64,000 nt of DNA from Scytalidium lignicola (Eukaryota > Ascomycota > Leotiomycetes): NCBI GenBank assembly GCA_002812745.2, contig NCSJ02000006.1, positions 186,001 through 250,000 on the forward strand, given 5' to 3'. Under the pieces are notes generated by a model. That model did not search any database and was not told where the DNA came from. It saw only the letters and a program-made list of their open reading frames with translations. Positions 1 through 11,555 of this stretch are shown here, one piece after another (within the stretch, counting starts at the first letter, position 1; each line of letters begins with the position of its first letter). The translations under genes and the position numbers were made by a program.

Positions 1-754
1 CAGGGTGAAGACCATCCAAACCCGGGCACTGGACGAGGAGCACCAGAAATTGATATTTTTGAAGCTTCGGTCGACCCTAATAATCGGATTGGGGTTGTCA
101 CTCAGAGTATCCAAGTTGCTCCATTTGACATCTTCTGGCGACCAAATTCAGACTTTATGCAAATCCCGAACTACAATACTACGCAAATGAACGCATATTG
201 TGGTGGGCCATTCCAGCAAGCTGTTAGCGGCACCACTTTGCTAAACAATGCGTGGTACGATGGAAACCAATACCAAAAGTACGCATTCGAATATATCCCA
301 GGAACTTCTACGGGCAAGATTGCTTGGTTTGTTGGTGAGGATCGCTCATTCATGGTGGATGGCAGAGCTATTGGTCCAAATGGCAATGTGGATTCCAGAG
401 CGATCTCAGAAGAGCCAATGTCTCTAGTTTTGAACTTGGGCATAAGTGATTCCTGGAGCGAAATCCTCTTTGATCAGTTGAAGTTTCCCACGATAATGCA
501 TGTGGACTACGTGCGGGTTTATCAGAAACCCGGTGAAACCAGTGTAACATGCGACCCACCGGGGTATCCCACCACTGATTATATTGCCAAACATCCTAAT
601 GCTTATAATAATCCAAATCTGACAGTGAGTACACATAATTTTATTTGTGTATAAATTTAGAAAGGTGGATTAACTGACAATATTTCGATAGTCTTGGGAA
701 GAAACTGGGTTTCCATGGCCCAAGAACACTCTAACGGACGGCTGCAAAGCTTAA
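1..754 (+). CDS. KRE6: Kre6/Skn1-type beta-1,6-glucan synthesis protein (GH16-like), 3' part
   Basis: Only the C-terminal part is present; the frame is open from base 1, so the gene starts outside the window. Exon 1 is 1-624, the intron is 625-691 (donor GTGAGT, acceptor TAG, branch-like CTGAC), and the last exon is 692-754 with stop TAA at 752. The translation has the GH16-type catalytic signature EIDIFE within the first 25 residues. It also has the family-typical C-terminus rich in Tyr/Asn/Pro, ending PWPKN..DGCKA, and a cysteine pair (MNAYCGG, VTCDPP). Kre6/Skn1 proteins are type II membrane proteins of the secretory pathway needed for cell-wall beta-1,6-glucan. What is seen is the catalytic-like domain and tail; the transmembrane anchor would lie upstream. 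Family identity is strong. Kre6 versus Skn1 cannot be separated, because most filamentous fungi have several paralogues. Confidence 0.9.
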
Positions 755-2298
755 GAGGGAATGCTGAACTTAAGCTGATAGCTATTTTATCTATTTATTT
801 CTAATGTAATAACGACTTAAAATGGAACGGTCCTCGTGGACAAAAGGACATAGAAGGGTTTTGCATAAGGCGGAAATTGCAGGTGCATCGAAGGAATAGA
901 CACGTCATAATCATTGGGTATTGAACACGGTGTTTGGAGTTGGGAGATGGAAGGGATTTGATCCGCACTCTAGTCTGTATGTTGATATGGGGATGGAAAC
1001 CATTCTTTGGTTATATAAATATGGGCTGGAAAATATATTATTTCTGGTAGTAACTTAATCAGGTGGACAGAAGTCTGGCCATTTTACACTAAACCTACCT
1101 ACTTTAGCTTGGAGTTGATTTTTATTGATACCCTAAAATAAGTTTAGATGAAAATGCAAAGTTGTTACAATTTTCATAACACCTTAGGATTTTTAAGTTT
1201 AAAATATGTTAAATGTGGTATTAAAATCTATTAAAAGTGAAACAAAGTTTAGGGTATCAATAAAAATTAAACCAAAAGGTGAAAGTAGATGAGTTAGGGT
1301 GTAAAAAGGCAATCTATTTTAGACTTGTGTCCACCTATTGTATGCGTTCTCTGATAGTCAAGCTTTATTAGTTATTTATTGCCAAGCTTCAGTAGTTTCT
1401 CGGATTACTCTACTAGTTGCATGCATACTGCAGATTATGATGAGATGCATTTATTTGTAAATGTCACAGTTACATCTATCAGCTAGAGGATACAGTAAAA
1501 TCTTGACTTGCTGTCAGTGAGATTTCGTCACTGTCTAGCCTTTATTAGTCTTGATGTAGTAGTTCTGTAACCACGGTTGCTGATCTTGGGTGCCGAAGTC
1601 ACTCCAGCGTGCCAATGTCTAGATGGTCCAGTAGTTAGCCTGCAAGGTTGAGGGAATTGTACAAAAGATGGCACGGATGGGAGGATGGGAAAGATGGAAA
1701 ATCTGAAGAAAAGGGTCTCACTTGACAGCGCCACGCGCACAGCGTAGTAATCAGTCGTCAAGCTTTCTCGTCCTATGGGGTCGCCCGTGGGGAGCCCCAA
1801 GATGCGCCTATCGTTGCCCCAAACAGCCCATCGTGTCCGCTGCAAAATGCCACTCATGCACCATGACGGCGTTGGAGCATTTTTAGTGTAGAAAGACTCT
1901 CTCTTCTATCTTTCTCTCTCCACATATTTTGGGACCTGAATACCCATCACTAGGCTAGATTCACCTTGCTCATGATGTCGACAGTCTGAGTTTAGAAACG
2001 AGGGGACGATTTAGTAGGGTTCTATCTAGTCCACTAGGAAGCGGCTTAATTAATTATCGCTTTCCCGCTGCACCCGATGGGCTACTTTGCTCTAGAACCG
2101 GTGGATTAAGCTTTTTCATCGTCCCAATTCTTGGACTTATTAGCCAATCTAGACCCCGTTTCCAACTCAAGATGCTTCGGAATAAAAACTGTCGCCTTCA
2201 GGGAAATCAAATCAACTCTCGATAGGACCAAGCTGCCATGAGAAATGGAAGAGTGATGCATAGCGCAGATTGAGAAAACAACAACTTTGTTGCAAGCC
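755..2298. other. Intergenic region, KRE6 to TOK channel
   Basis: No supportable gene. It holds the 3' flank of the glucan gene, an AT-rich inverted-repeat element (1061-1336, listed separately) and the presumed promoter of the downstream channel. There are CT-rich tracts near 1896-1920, of the kind common upstream of fungal transcription starts. A 109-codon open frame on the minus strand (1528-1857) has no recognisable content. Confidence 0.6.
1061..1336. mobile_element. MITE-like element with long terminal inverted repeats
   Basis: A 276-bp non-coding AT-rich block. The left arm (about 1061-1137) begins AGGTGGACAGAAGTCT and ends in TTTTTATTGATACCCTAAA. The reverse complement of the right arm (about 1248-1336) begins AGGTGGACACAAGTCT and ends with the same inner block. 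The arms are 75-90 bp and imperfect, with the outer 16 bp and inner ~19 bp best conserved. No transposase frame is present. A target-site duplication is not obvious, so superfamily is unassigned; Tc1/mariner-type MITEs are the likeliest comparison. It could also be a hairpin-forming remnant of a larger transposon. Confidence 0.65.
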
Positions 2299-5265
2299 AT
2301 GGCAGCCGACTCCAGGTTTAAGCCAAAGTTCCTTGGACTAGGACTACGAGGTGCTGCAAGAAAGAAACAGTCTAATGGGAATGAGAACGGGAACCTGACA
2401 GGTAATGGAGACACAGGAGGAGAAGCAGAAGAAAGGAATGAGCTCACGCACGAGAGGTCGTCCGATTCTACTTTTACGTTTGGGAGATTTAGGTTTAGAG
2501 GGAAGTCAGATGATCTACCTCAGTATGTTTGCTCAGATCTCTTTTATTATCCACCTCTTATTCAACCATTTATTGTACTGCAACCAAACTAGCAAATTAA
2601 AACTGTTCAATGATCTATTAACACTGTAATTATAGAAATTGGTGGTTTGCTTCAACCGCCATCCCCCTCTTGGCAGCTACCATTGGCCCATTGGCAAACG
2701 TCCTCTCCATTGCTGCACTTGTCACAAAATGGAGAGACCAATTGCCCAACAACGGCCAATTACCTGAAGGTACAGATGACGCTGGTGTTGGTATTGAGGA
2801 TCCTCATTGGTGAGTTCTTATCTTTCAATTCGCAGAACCCTTAAAAAAATATCATATCAGAATGTTTTGGCTCAAATATGGTACTTGACATAGGGTGATT
2901 GTTCTAAATGCCATTTCTCTGGCCTGCGGATTTATAGGCAATCTAGCTTTGCTGTTTAATTTCACAAAACGTGTCCGATATATCATCGCGTTGCCTATGA
3001 CGATTATAGCTTGGTATATGGCTACTGGAATAGTATGTTATCCTGCAAGTTTTTATATATATTATTTTATGAAACTATCCCTTAACTAAAGCTACAGCTC
3101 ATCTCCATTATTGTGGCCATGAATACCTACGTGCCTCCCGTGAGACCTGGTCAAACCTATTCTCAAGGTTTTTGGTATGCCATAATAGCTGCGACCCTCT
3201 ACCTAGTGGGTTCCATGATACTCATGATTAACATGCTTGGATATTTTCTGGGGCATTATCCACAACATTTCGATCTAGATGATGATCAGAGGACCCTCAT
3301 TCTTCAAACGATGATGTTCTTCTTCTGGCTTGCAGGAGGCGCTGCAGTTTTCTCCAAAGTTTGTGGTTATACCTACGCTGACTCTCTATATTTCTGTGAT
3401 GTGACGGTCTTGACCGTTGGATTCGGAGATTTTGTTGCCAATAACACAGCATCCCGCGCGCTACTGATGCCGTATTCTGTCTTCGGGATTATCTTCCTTG
3501 GTCTCATGATCAACAGCATTCGCAAATTTGCTGCTACCATGTCCAAGGATAATGTTGTCCGCAAACACCAACGCCATGAGAGAGAGAGAACGTTTGATCG
3601 AACAGTAACTAGTGAAATGGAACTCCGCAACCGCCTTGGACTACCTCCACGACGTTCCTCTGAAAGTCGAAGACCATCTATCTATGCTTCAGGTGGCCGG
3701 CTTTCTTTTGAAAGAATTGGACATCTAGATATCAATGGGCGTAACATAACATTCCACGCGCAGAGAGAACACCACCGTGGAGGCCGAGGTGGCGCCGGCA
3801 ATTTCGTACGGGCCAAAGCTCTAAGCCAAGAGGCGCAACTGCAGTCTCAAGCAGCTGGTAGCAGGAAGCAAGCGCGACATCAACAACGGCGGGCCAAGCT
3901 CCTTCTCCTAAAGGAGGAAAAGGACAGGTTTGATGCTATGCGTGAGATCCAAAAGAATACGACCCGATTCAAGGAGTACGGGGCTCTGTTAATGTCGGTC
4001 CTGGCATTCAGTATTGTATGGTGTGTAGGCGCAGTTGTCTTCATGGAAGCAGAAAAAAGGCTACAGAACCTTAGTTATTTTGAAGCCTTATATTTCTGCT
4101 ACGTGTCCCTTCTTACGGTTGGTTACGGCGATTTCAGTCCTCAATCAAACGCTGGCAAACCATTCTTTGTTGTCTGGTCCTTGATTGCTGTTCCTACCAT
4201 GACAATTCTCATTTCAGATATGAGTGACACGGTTATTGGATCTATAAATAGAGGCACATTCACTCTCGCAGACTGGACTGTCCTTCCTAAAGCAGGCGTA
4301 TGGCATGATTTCCTAGAAAACCATCCACGATTAAAAGGTTGGTTGGTACGGAAAAAGGAAGAAAGCGAGGAGAAAAAACGTATAGAAGAAGGATTCACCA
4401 TACAAAATCCAGACGAACCCTCCAATGCAGAAGATCCCGAAGACCAATCCAATCCATCACATACGCTTCCTACAACTCTCTCTCTCGAATCCCTAGCATC
4501 TGAGCCACCCCCCAACGAAACGCCGCACGAGCTAGCCCGCAAACTGGCAATCGCAATAAAGCTGGTAGCAAACGATCTTCGTCTTTACCCTAACAGGAGA
4601 TACACATATGAAGAGTGGGTGGAGTTCACAAGGCTAATTAGGTTCAGTGCTCTAAATGCCGAGGAAGTTGAAGAGGAAGAAGAGGAAGAAGGATTAGTAG
4701 AATGGGATTGGATTGGTGAGGACAGTCCTATGCTTGCGGATGTGAGTGAGAGTGAATGGGTACTTGATAGGCTTTGTGAGAGTCTCAACCGGTATACCCG
4801 GAACCAGGCTGCAAGAGATGTAAGTGCATATAATCCTTATATTTCTTCTCTTAGACACCATCTGTCATGTACTCTCGAGGCTAACATGCTTAGAAACGTA
4901 AAAATAGAGATTCTAAATCCCGATTTCGACAGTTAAACTTTGACGACGAGTTTCCCTGCCACGATGAAGAACATGACCAATCAGAGAAATCTATGCGATC
5001 TCCTTCTCCCGGATCTTGTCCTTTATCTCCTCAGAACGAACTTCATTTGAAGGTGCATAGTTCTCTAGGCCATGATCCCTCCGATCAGGGCAAAGAAGAA
5101 AATGAGAATAGGGGTGGGAGTTCTGGTGGTAGTAAAAGCCAGGATGAAAGCGGGAGTGAGAGACCGATCATTAAAGACAGGGGCAACGGGGCGTCAAATC
5201 AGCAATCAGAAATACATGGTGCCAAAGACGAGATTACAGAAGTGGATTCTAACAGGAGTAAATAA
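2299..5265 (+). CDS. TOK1: Outward-rectifier two-pore-domain potassium channel (TOK type)
   Basis: Five exons: 2299-2522, 2636-2809, 2894-3032, 3098-4819 and 4894-5265, giving 876 residues with all junctions in phase. The first ATG after an upstream non-ATG extension is used. The N-terminus is hydrophilic, followed by several hydrophobic segments from about residue 80. The first pore has the selectivity filter TVGFGD (about residue 285). A long basic cytosolic linker follows, then a second pore TVGYGD (about residue 518) and a long acidic/serine-rich tail with a poly-Glu stretch. Two P-loops in one chain with eight predicted spans is the hallmark of fungal TOK channels, which release K+ across the plasma membrane when it is depolarised. 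The final exon encodes only low-complexity tail; its acceptor (4893, after GCTAAC) was preferred over an alternative at 4854, which leaves some doubt there. Confidence 0.92.
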
Positions 5266-5697
5266 ATTACTGGCGGCGGTAGTGGGGCTTAACAGTAGAC
5301 TCATTCGAAGAGTGCAAATATCGGAGTAGAAAACGGCGTCTAGGGTGAATAGGGACGGTGTGTGGCTGAATATTTCAATATATGGGTTGGTTATAGGTGC
5401 ACTGGTGCAATGGGCGGGCATATAACGGCAGCATAGCGAGGTTAGGTTGTGATGTTTTATTTACTTTGTGTAACTATATGTATTATTTCTGGTGTAATTT
5501 TAACATTTTCCTGGTTGAGTTTATTAGAGGCGGACCTAAATTCACGCTACTACGCTCATTCACTCAGAATCCAGAGCTTTAAAAGCTTTCACTGATAAGA
5601 AGTCGGATATCACCCCTCTCCTGCTCGCATACAAGAATTGTAATCAAGACAGTGGATTACTAGTGCCTGGAGGTTTATTACCTATCTCGTATGGAAT
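5266..5697. other. Intergenic region after TOK channel
   Basis: AT-rich 3' flank of the channel gene. No convincing coding potential, repeat or RNA gene is seen. Confidence 0.5.
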
Positions 5698-6814
5698 ATG
5701 CTACCTGGTCTCCGCCTGGGCGACAGTCTTGGAGCTGCTGAGTTTTGGGGACTTCCAGACGCTGAGCGAGATGCTATCCGTGAGGTCTCCAAGAAAGAGT
5801 ATAAGTATGCTCCACTATTAGACTACTCTATTATTATCATCATCCGATATAGTATGCATCTAATATAGAAACAGAGAACTCAGACGGTTAGGCTTTTACC
5901 CCGGATTTCCTGGAGCAAAAAAAATCTCCTTTGGAACCGAAATAAGCAGATGATGTACGTGTGTGTCCCTTGCCCTCTTGTTTATTTCTCAGTTTTGATC
6001 AACTAATTATTCTTAAGTTATTTCATTAGATTTCGAACCTGTTTTCCAACACATAAAAATAATGATTTGGGACGACGGAAAGCTGGCTCTCTGGGGGCCT
6101 GCGGAGCTGGTGGGTGAGTAACGCCGCGTCCTTTGGTCTCGATCGGTGGACCGAGGCGCCCCCGGAAAAAAGAACTAGGCCAGGATCGCACCTGGCAGCA
6201 GTACCGTCGAACTTTTGGCTAGACCCTGGCAGATCCGTCAGAAGAGAGTAGTTGGTGGGAACCTGATATATCCTCTTCTTAGACGAGAGCTACGACCAGT
6301 TCACCCTGAACCGCATCGCCACGAAGTTCATCTCGACAATGGCTGGCGAGGGCAGCTTCGTGACGGATATGAAGGAGCAGGACCTGGCCTCGGTATGCGA
6401 AGAGAAGCTGAGATTGTTCCTTGGGCAGCGGCAGTGGGATGGCAGTACTGCTGGTTGGAAATTTTGATTCCTTCTCCTCAACAGCTAAGGAATTTGTAAA
6501 CATCTGACTTCCCACCTTCCATTATATTTTATTCATTTACTTATTTTATTCTCGACCAACGGTGTTATATCCAAAATCGACAACGGTTGTTTGTAGTTGA
6601 CAGTTATTCTTGTAACGGCGACAGCGGTGATTTATATATAGTGACCTGACGATGGAAGATGGGGGCAAGTACGTGTTGCCTTGGGATCGTCTATATACGA
6701 GTCCACAAGCGGACTTGTTGACCACGATGAAGGCTAAGGAGAGGGAGGAGGGAGATACCGGAGTTGCGGAGGCGTTTGTCCAAGTTCTATGAGGAGAAGA
6801 TTGCAGAATTTTAG
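5698..6814 (+). pseudogene. Disrupted multi-exon gene, function unrecognised
   Basis: Scattered coding-quality segments line up in one direction. Segment 1 (5698-5804, starting MLPGLRLGD) splices cleanly at GTATGC to 5869, giving a run ending in FYPGFPGAKK, but this stops after an eight-A run near 5925. Segment 2 (6030-6113, FEPVFQHIK..LWGPAELV) splices in phase at GTGAGT to 6283-6467 (DESYDQF..EEKLRLFL). A last segment (from 6652, LPWDRLYTSPQ) must change frame near a G-rich spot around 6760 to end in RLSKFYEEKIAEF, stop 6812-6814. At least two frame breaks sit at or near short runs, so this is either a decayed gene or a gene with sequencing indels. I do not recognise the family. No signal peptide or membrane span is visible. 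Confidence 0.5.
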
Positions 6815-8266
6815 TAATTGCAGAAGAAACTAGAGACTTTTCAGAACTCTAGTCTTTATAATTACAGTACTTTTAACCATTATAATAAATATGAGTTTGT
6901 CATGGAAAGTTCCATCACATACAAACAACGTAACCCCTTTCCACATAAACGTGCACGATTCTACGTAAATAACACAATATACTGTGACTTAAGTAATTCT
7001 AATATCTGCGGAGAATTGATTTGCTTAACCAGAAAGTGGACACATCTTGGTAGGTCAACTATTGATTGAACTAATTACTGATTATTGTCCACCATCTGTA
7101 AGTTAGTTTTGAGTAAGTCTGTTGCTGACTAAATTTATTTGGGGGCTATCTATATAAAGCCATAATATAGGTTACAGTAATAAAGCTAACTTACAGAAAG
7201 TGACTGGCCAAACATAATCAATCTTCCCAGTTTGGGGAATATTTTCTAATAATACGTGGAGCCAATCATCAACCGCGGTTCTGATGTCAGAGATAAGCCT
7301 ATCGGTTTTATCTGCTTTGAACACGTCCCCCCGATTATCCTTATCTGCAGAACCATCACATGACGGGTGGAGATTTTCTGCACACATCACTTGGGTTCCA
7401 TACAGTAGGGTAGTATGGAGATATCGTCGTGGTCCACAGTATGCAAAGTCATCAAGCGGTGTGGTGAGGAGGGGTGAGAAGAGGCAGCGAGGATTGCAAC
7501 GGTTTTGGTTCAAAATGAGCTTTTGGTGGTTTTGTGCCCTAGGCTAGAGAGATAAATATCTACGCATAGAGTAAAAAAAACACTGCGCGCAGATATGCAT
7601 ATCAAGCCAAAGAGCTTTTTGAAGACAAAAAGTAGCGACCGTGCTTAAAAGAAAACAACTAGACTCCAAAAACCCCCCTTGTATATCTACTCCCTCACTC
7701 CAGTTTGCCCATGCTCCCATACACACACCTAGACAGAACTTGCGATAATAATCTAGCGGTAACCAGGACGCTCTAAAAACCTCGAGCTTCCCAAACAACA
7801 CACAAGAGCGAGTCGAGTGCCCGTCCTTATCCATAAAGCCTCCCTAAGGTAATGATAATAGTGAATTGATATTTGTCCAGAGAATCCAGAAAAGGAGACG
7901 CATGGAATTTTTTTATTAGTACCGACATTAATAAAAGGGATTCCCTCCCACCATCGCCTAATCCACCCAGTGCAACCGCAACTTTTGGTTAAAGGAAACA
8001 AAAAAAATAAAATAAAAGCAATAAATGAGTTTTATGGTGGTACAAGGTTTGAGGAAAAGCTCACTGTGAAACCACAGTAGTACGTTGATATGATGTGGAT
8101 ATTGAATCAAGACAACCCTCCGAATGAGCTAGCCCGCTATCGGAGATCAAAAGGAAAAGGTCGTTATTTTTTGGTATCATCGACAGAGAAAACAATAAGG
8201 AGGTAAAAAATCCCACACTGCAATACCCACAGCCAAAGAGCTTGGAAGGAGGTGCCTCAGCTTGTT
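6815..8266. other. Intergenic region with a short inverted repeat
   Basis: About 1.45 kb without a supportable gene. The part from about 7540 to 8266 is probably the 3' flank/UTR of the minus-strand GATA factor. Overlapping open frames on both strands (7172-8001) show no recognisable content. An 11-bp inverted repeat at 7096-7196 is listed separately. Confidence 0.5.
7096..7196. repeat. Short inverted repeat pair, 101 bp overall
   Basis: CTGTAAGTTAG at 7096-7106 faces CTAACTTACAG at 7186-7196, a perfect 11-bp inverted pair around an AT-rich core. It might be a tiny MITE relic or a cruciform. No target duplication is visible and a chance origin is possible. Confidence 0.3.
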
Positions 8267-10154
8267 CTAAGATGCGGCAGATTGTGGTGTTGAGGACTCG
8301 CTGTCTCCAACCATATCCGCGACACGCATCTTCTTAGCGCGCGGCCCACCCTCTCTCAGGTCGGCAAGTTCACGCTCGACGTCGTCAAGGCGACGTTTAA
8401 GCTGGTTTTCGCGCCGTTGAGACTCTTCCAGACGCGTAAGGAGACTAGCTTCGGATTCCCGACGCATCTCTTCACCTCTCCTAGCATTGGCTTCATCTTG
8501 TTCCAGTTGTGTGACTCGACCTCGGAAGAGCTCATTGATGACTTCCAGCTCGCTGACGCGAGTTTTGAGTGACGAGTTCTGCGCGATAAGTTGTTCGTAC
8601 GTCTGCGGGACCTCAAGACCATGTGTACCATTCAACGGAGAGGTGGATCGCCCAGGGGACGGTTGGCGAAGATGCATTGGTGGGAGCGAGGGAGAGTGGT
8701 TGAAGTGATCATCGACGAGCTGGTGACCGTTGAAGGTGGGCAAGTGATTTCCATACATAGAGGGTGTCGCAGTCCTCGATATCGGGGAGTTTGAGCCATC
8801 TGAGTGACCATTTGCAGACTTTTGTGAGGTGCGACGATGACCGATGGATCCCGGTGGTGGAGTGCCAGCTTGCGATCGCGCTTGATCGAGACCATTGGAG
8901 TCGAAAAGACTCTACAGCAACGTGTCAGTAATCACCAGATCAAATAGCAGGAAGGAGAATTCCAAATGCCTCACCTTTTTCTTCGCTCCTTGTGCTGCGC
9001 CCGAACTCTTAACCCGATTTCGACTCTTGATAACATCGGTTTTCAGGCTTATCGGTCGCGGCCTGCCGTGGAGCTTCAGGAACAGGCCACAGGCATTGCA
9101 GAGCACTGATCCGATCTCGTCACGGCGCCAGAGCGGTGTCGTCGAGGTCGTGCAGTTCTGGCATGTTGGCTGCGAAGTTTCGCGATCAGTCGTTGCTATC
9201 GTGGCCATGATGGGTGATGTTTGGGGAAGGACTTCTGCTATCGGATTGTGCGATAAGGGAAGGGAAGTTGACGAATTTTTCGAGATGGGCAGATATCGCT
9301 TGATCGGCCGCCGCAGGCAGATTATTGGAGCGCGATCTGCGCTAGGCCCGCTAAGACCCGATGATGGTGCTCTAGCCAGAAGCCTCATAATAATCAAGAC
9401 TAAACTTTGGAGAACAAACTTAAGGGAAAGAGGTAAAATAACAGCAATCTTGGAGAAGAGAGACCGGATCTTCCAACAGCATGAAAACAGTGCAACATAC
9501 CGGTGAATTGCTCTGCCCTCCCCCAGAAGTAGCTGAAGGCGACGAAGTATTATACCCAATGCTCATGCCAGAGCCCTGTGCCCCATTAAACGCCCTATTT
9601 CATAGTTAGCTTATGTATTGAACTTGCAGTTTGCCCTTAAGATTATCAACAGAATCGACAACACATTAGAAGGAAAATATATCATGCCACCACATGCATC
9701 ATGATAGTTTCAGCATTCCACAGGACCACTCCTTAAAATGAGGGTATTCATCATGAGTGAGCCTGTTGCATCTCGACAAGAATCCTTCTTGTGACCATCC
9801 GATATCCACAGGATGATGCCAGCAATACTGCAACAGCTGTCCCGGTAGCCCCTCCTTAATGTAAAATTCTTCCAACACGTACCTCAAATGTGGTGAATTA
9901 TTATTCGACGCAATTGATGCCAACGTTGAGAGACCAGGGAGTTGCGGTAATGAAGCGGTATGGTGTAGTGAAGATCCGACTGTGGAAGTGGAAGAAGGGC
10001 GAGAGATGGGATCCAGGGACGGCAAAGACTGCCGTCCCTCCTCCGTAGGATGTGCCGTTTGGTAAGAATTCAAGTCTCGAGGCTGCTCTCTCGAAGAACT
10101 AGGGAGATGGTCGATAGGCGGAGCTCGATAGACCGGGCCCAATGTCGAAGCCAT
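8267..10154 (-). CDS. areB: GATA zinc-finger factor of the AreB/NreB/ASD-4 type
   Basis: Minus strand. Clear exons are 10154-9883 (start [13 protein letters not shown]), 9594-9501, a GATA exon ending at 8975, and 8911-8267 (stop TAG). The zinc finger is Cys-X2-Cys-X17-Cys-X2-Cys (CQNC..CNACG) followed by the basic LHGRPRP..KSRNR segment typical of class IVa fungal GATA factors. The C-terminus is a long coiled coil (heptads through [22 protein letters not shown]), which separates AreB/Dal80-type repressors from AreA. The family binds GATA sites and restrains nitrogen-catabolic genes. The acceptor of the GATA exon is uncertain: from exon 2 the phase-0 candidates are AAG sites, for example before CGATATCTG near 9300. 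An internal ATG at 9208 just before the finger could start a shorter product. The assigned span is firm, the second intron is not. Confidence 0.85.
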
Positions 10155-11555
10155 TGTACTTGGAAGCGGGATTTAGTATTCGCGTTCGGAAGACGCGAAT
10201 AAAGGGGAAATTCGAGAAAAGCGTTTATCNGGGGGGATGATTATATATATTCGTGTATATCTCGTCACAAACAAAAGATTTTGATTCGTATTAATAGGGT
10301 GATAAATGGCCCTCTCGCAATGATGGACAGGAGACTGCCGCCGGGGGGTGGTTAAACAAAAATCGTGGAAACCTGTTGACGAGAAAACAAAACCGTGGAT
10401 TAACCTCTTTACACGTTGGAACGAGTGACTGGCTGAATGATTCTTAAGCGATAGAATCAGGCAAATGCGTGGATCGGACGTACGATTGGTGATACAAAAA
10501 GGCAGAAAGAGTTGTTGTTCTGGAAGGAAGATGGTGAAGGCAGATTATTGTAGACATGGGGTTGGCCCCTTATCCAAATTTCACGCTAAGGATCCGATAT
10601 GAGATTAGAGATCTATAAAAAGGGACATCTCGAGGAAATGCACAAATCTCGTATCCCGGCGAGCTGACCTTCTGGAATACTTACGGGCGGTTAACACGCA
10701 CTGCATGAAATGAAAATGTTTCTCGTAAGATTTTCAATAATCTCTTCTTAGTTTTGGCTCCAACTTCCACGGAGCGTGTCGGGAGCTCTAGACCTGGAGG
10801 TGGCTTGCACTTAACTTTATCGCGATGATGCAACGGCGCACATCGATCGGACAGTACAGTACAGTACAGTACAGTACCTCTATACCGTACTCAGAATCAC
10901 AGAGTGGCATATACTTGGCCTTAAAAAAGTTTCAGCTGTCATATATACCCGTAGCAACGAGTTGATAGTGTAATAAAACATTTATCAAATTGACATTCAG
11001 CCATTGAGCAAAGAATGTCCGGGCTGGCCGAGCGCTCTTTGGCCGCTCCCTGAAGTCATCATAATACATGGTGACATGGACCTAGCGGATAAGGTTTCTC
11101 CTCCATTTCCTTCCTGCGTCATACTGCATGTGATCATCTTAGCAATAAGAAAGAGAATTTCGAAAGTGATCTCAAACATGAAGTATAAACATGGAAGAAA
11201 ATCAATTTTCATGAACTCGTACCGCTGCCTGGAGCTGGAGCAGGGGGAAGAGGGACCATGAAATTTATTATTGTGGCGGCGTAAGCAAAAGGTAATCTTA
11301 TCGGCTATCTTATTGTTATCGCATCCCAACGAAAGAGAAAAAAGGGGGCCGTCATTAATGCCTAAGGCTTATATGTCAAAAATAAGGCATAAGTAAACAA
11401 GCATTACAATGTGACGTTCTGGCCCTGATTTTTCCCTTTTGGGGATCATCTTAAGACGCATCCTCATAACCAAACTGACATATTTGATGATCAATGTCAT
11501 GATTTTACGGTCTCTAACTAGACAATTTCAGCCAATTTCATACCGGAAAGTTTCG
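10155..11555. other. Divergent intergenic region areB / FHIT gene
   Basis: 1.4 kb between the divergent starts of areB and the FHIT gene. It has an N beside a G6 run at 10230 and an ACAGT microsatellite at 10851-10877. Small overlapping frames at 10997-11329 have no recognisable product. It presumably contains the 5' leader of areB. Confidence 0.5.
10851..10877. repeat. (ACAGT)n microsatellite
   Basis: Five uninterrupted ACAGT units followed by AC. It lies in intergenic DNA, so it should be free to vary in length. Confidence 0.9.

Noticed and set aside
7033..7092. Second copy of the 1061-1336 MITE (GTGGAC / GTCCAC words)
   Set aside because: Only 6-8 bp agree and the inner conserved block is absent.
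8895..9506. 203-codon plus-strand frame antisense to areB
   Set aside because: It mirrors the GATA-finger exon and intron; no domain of its own.
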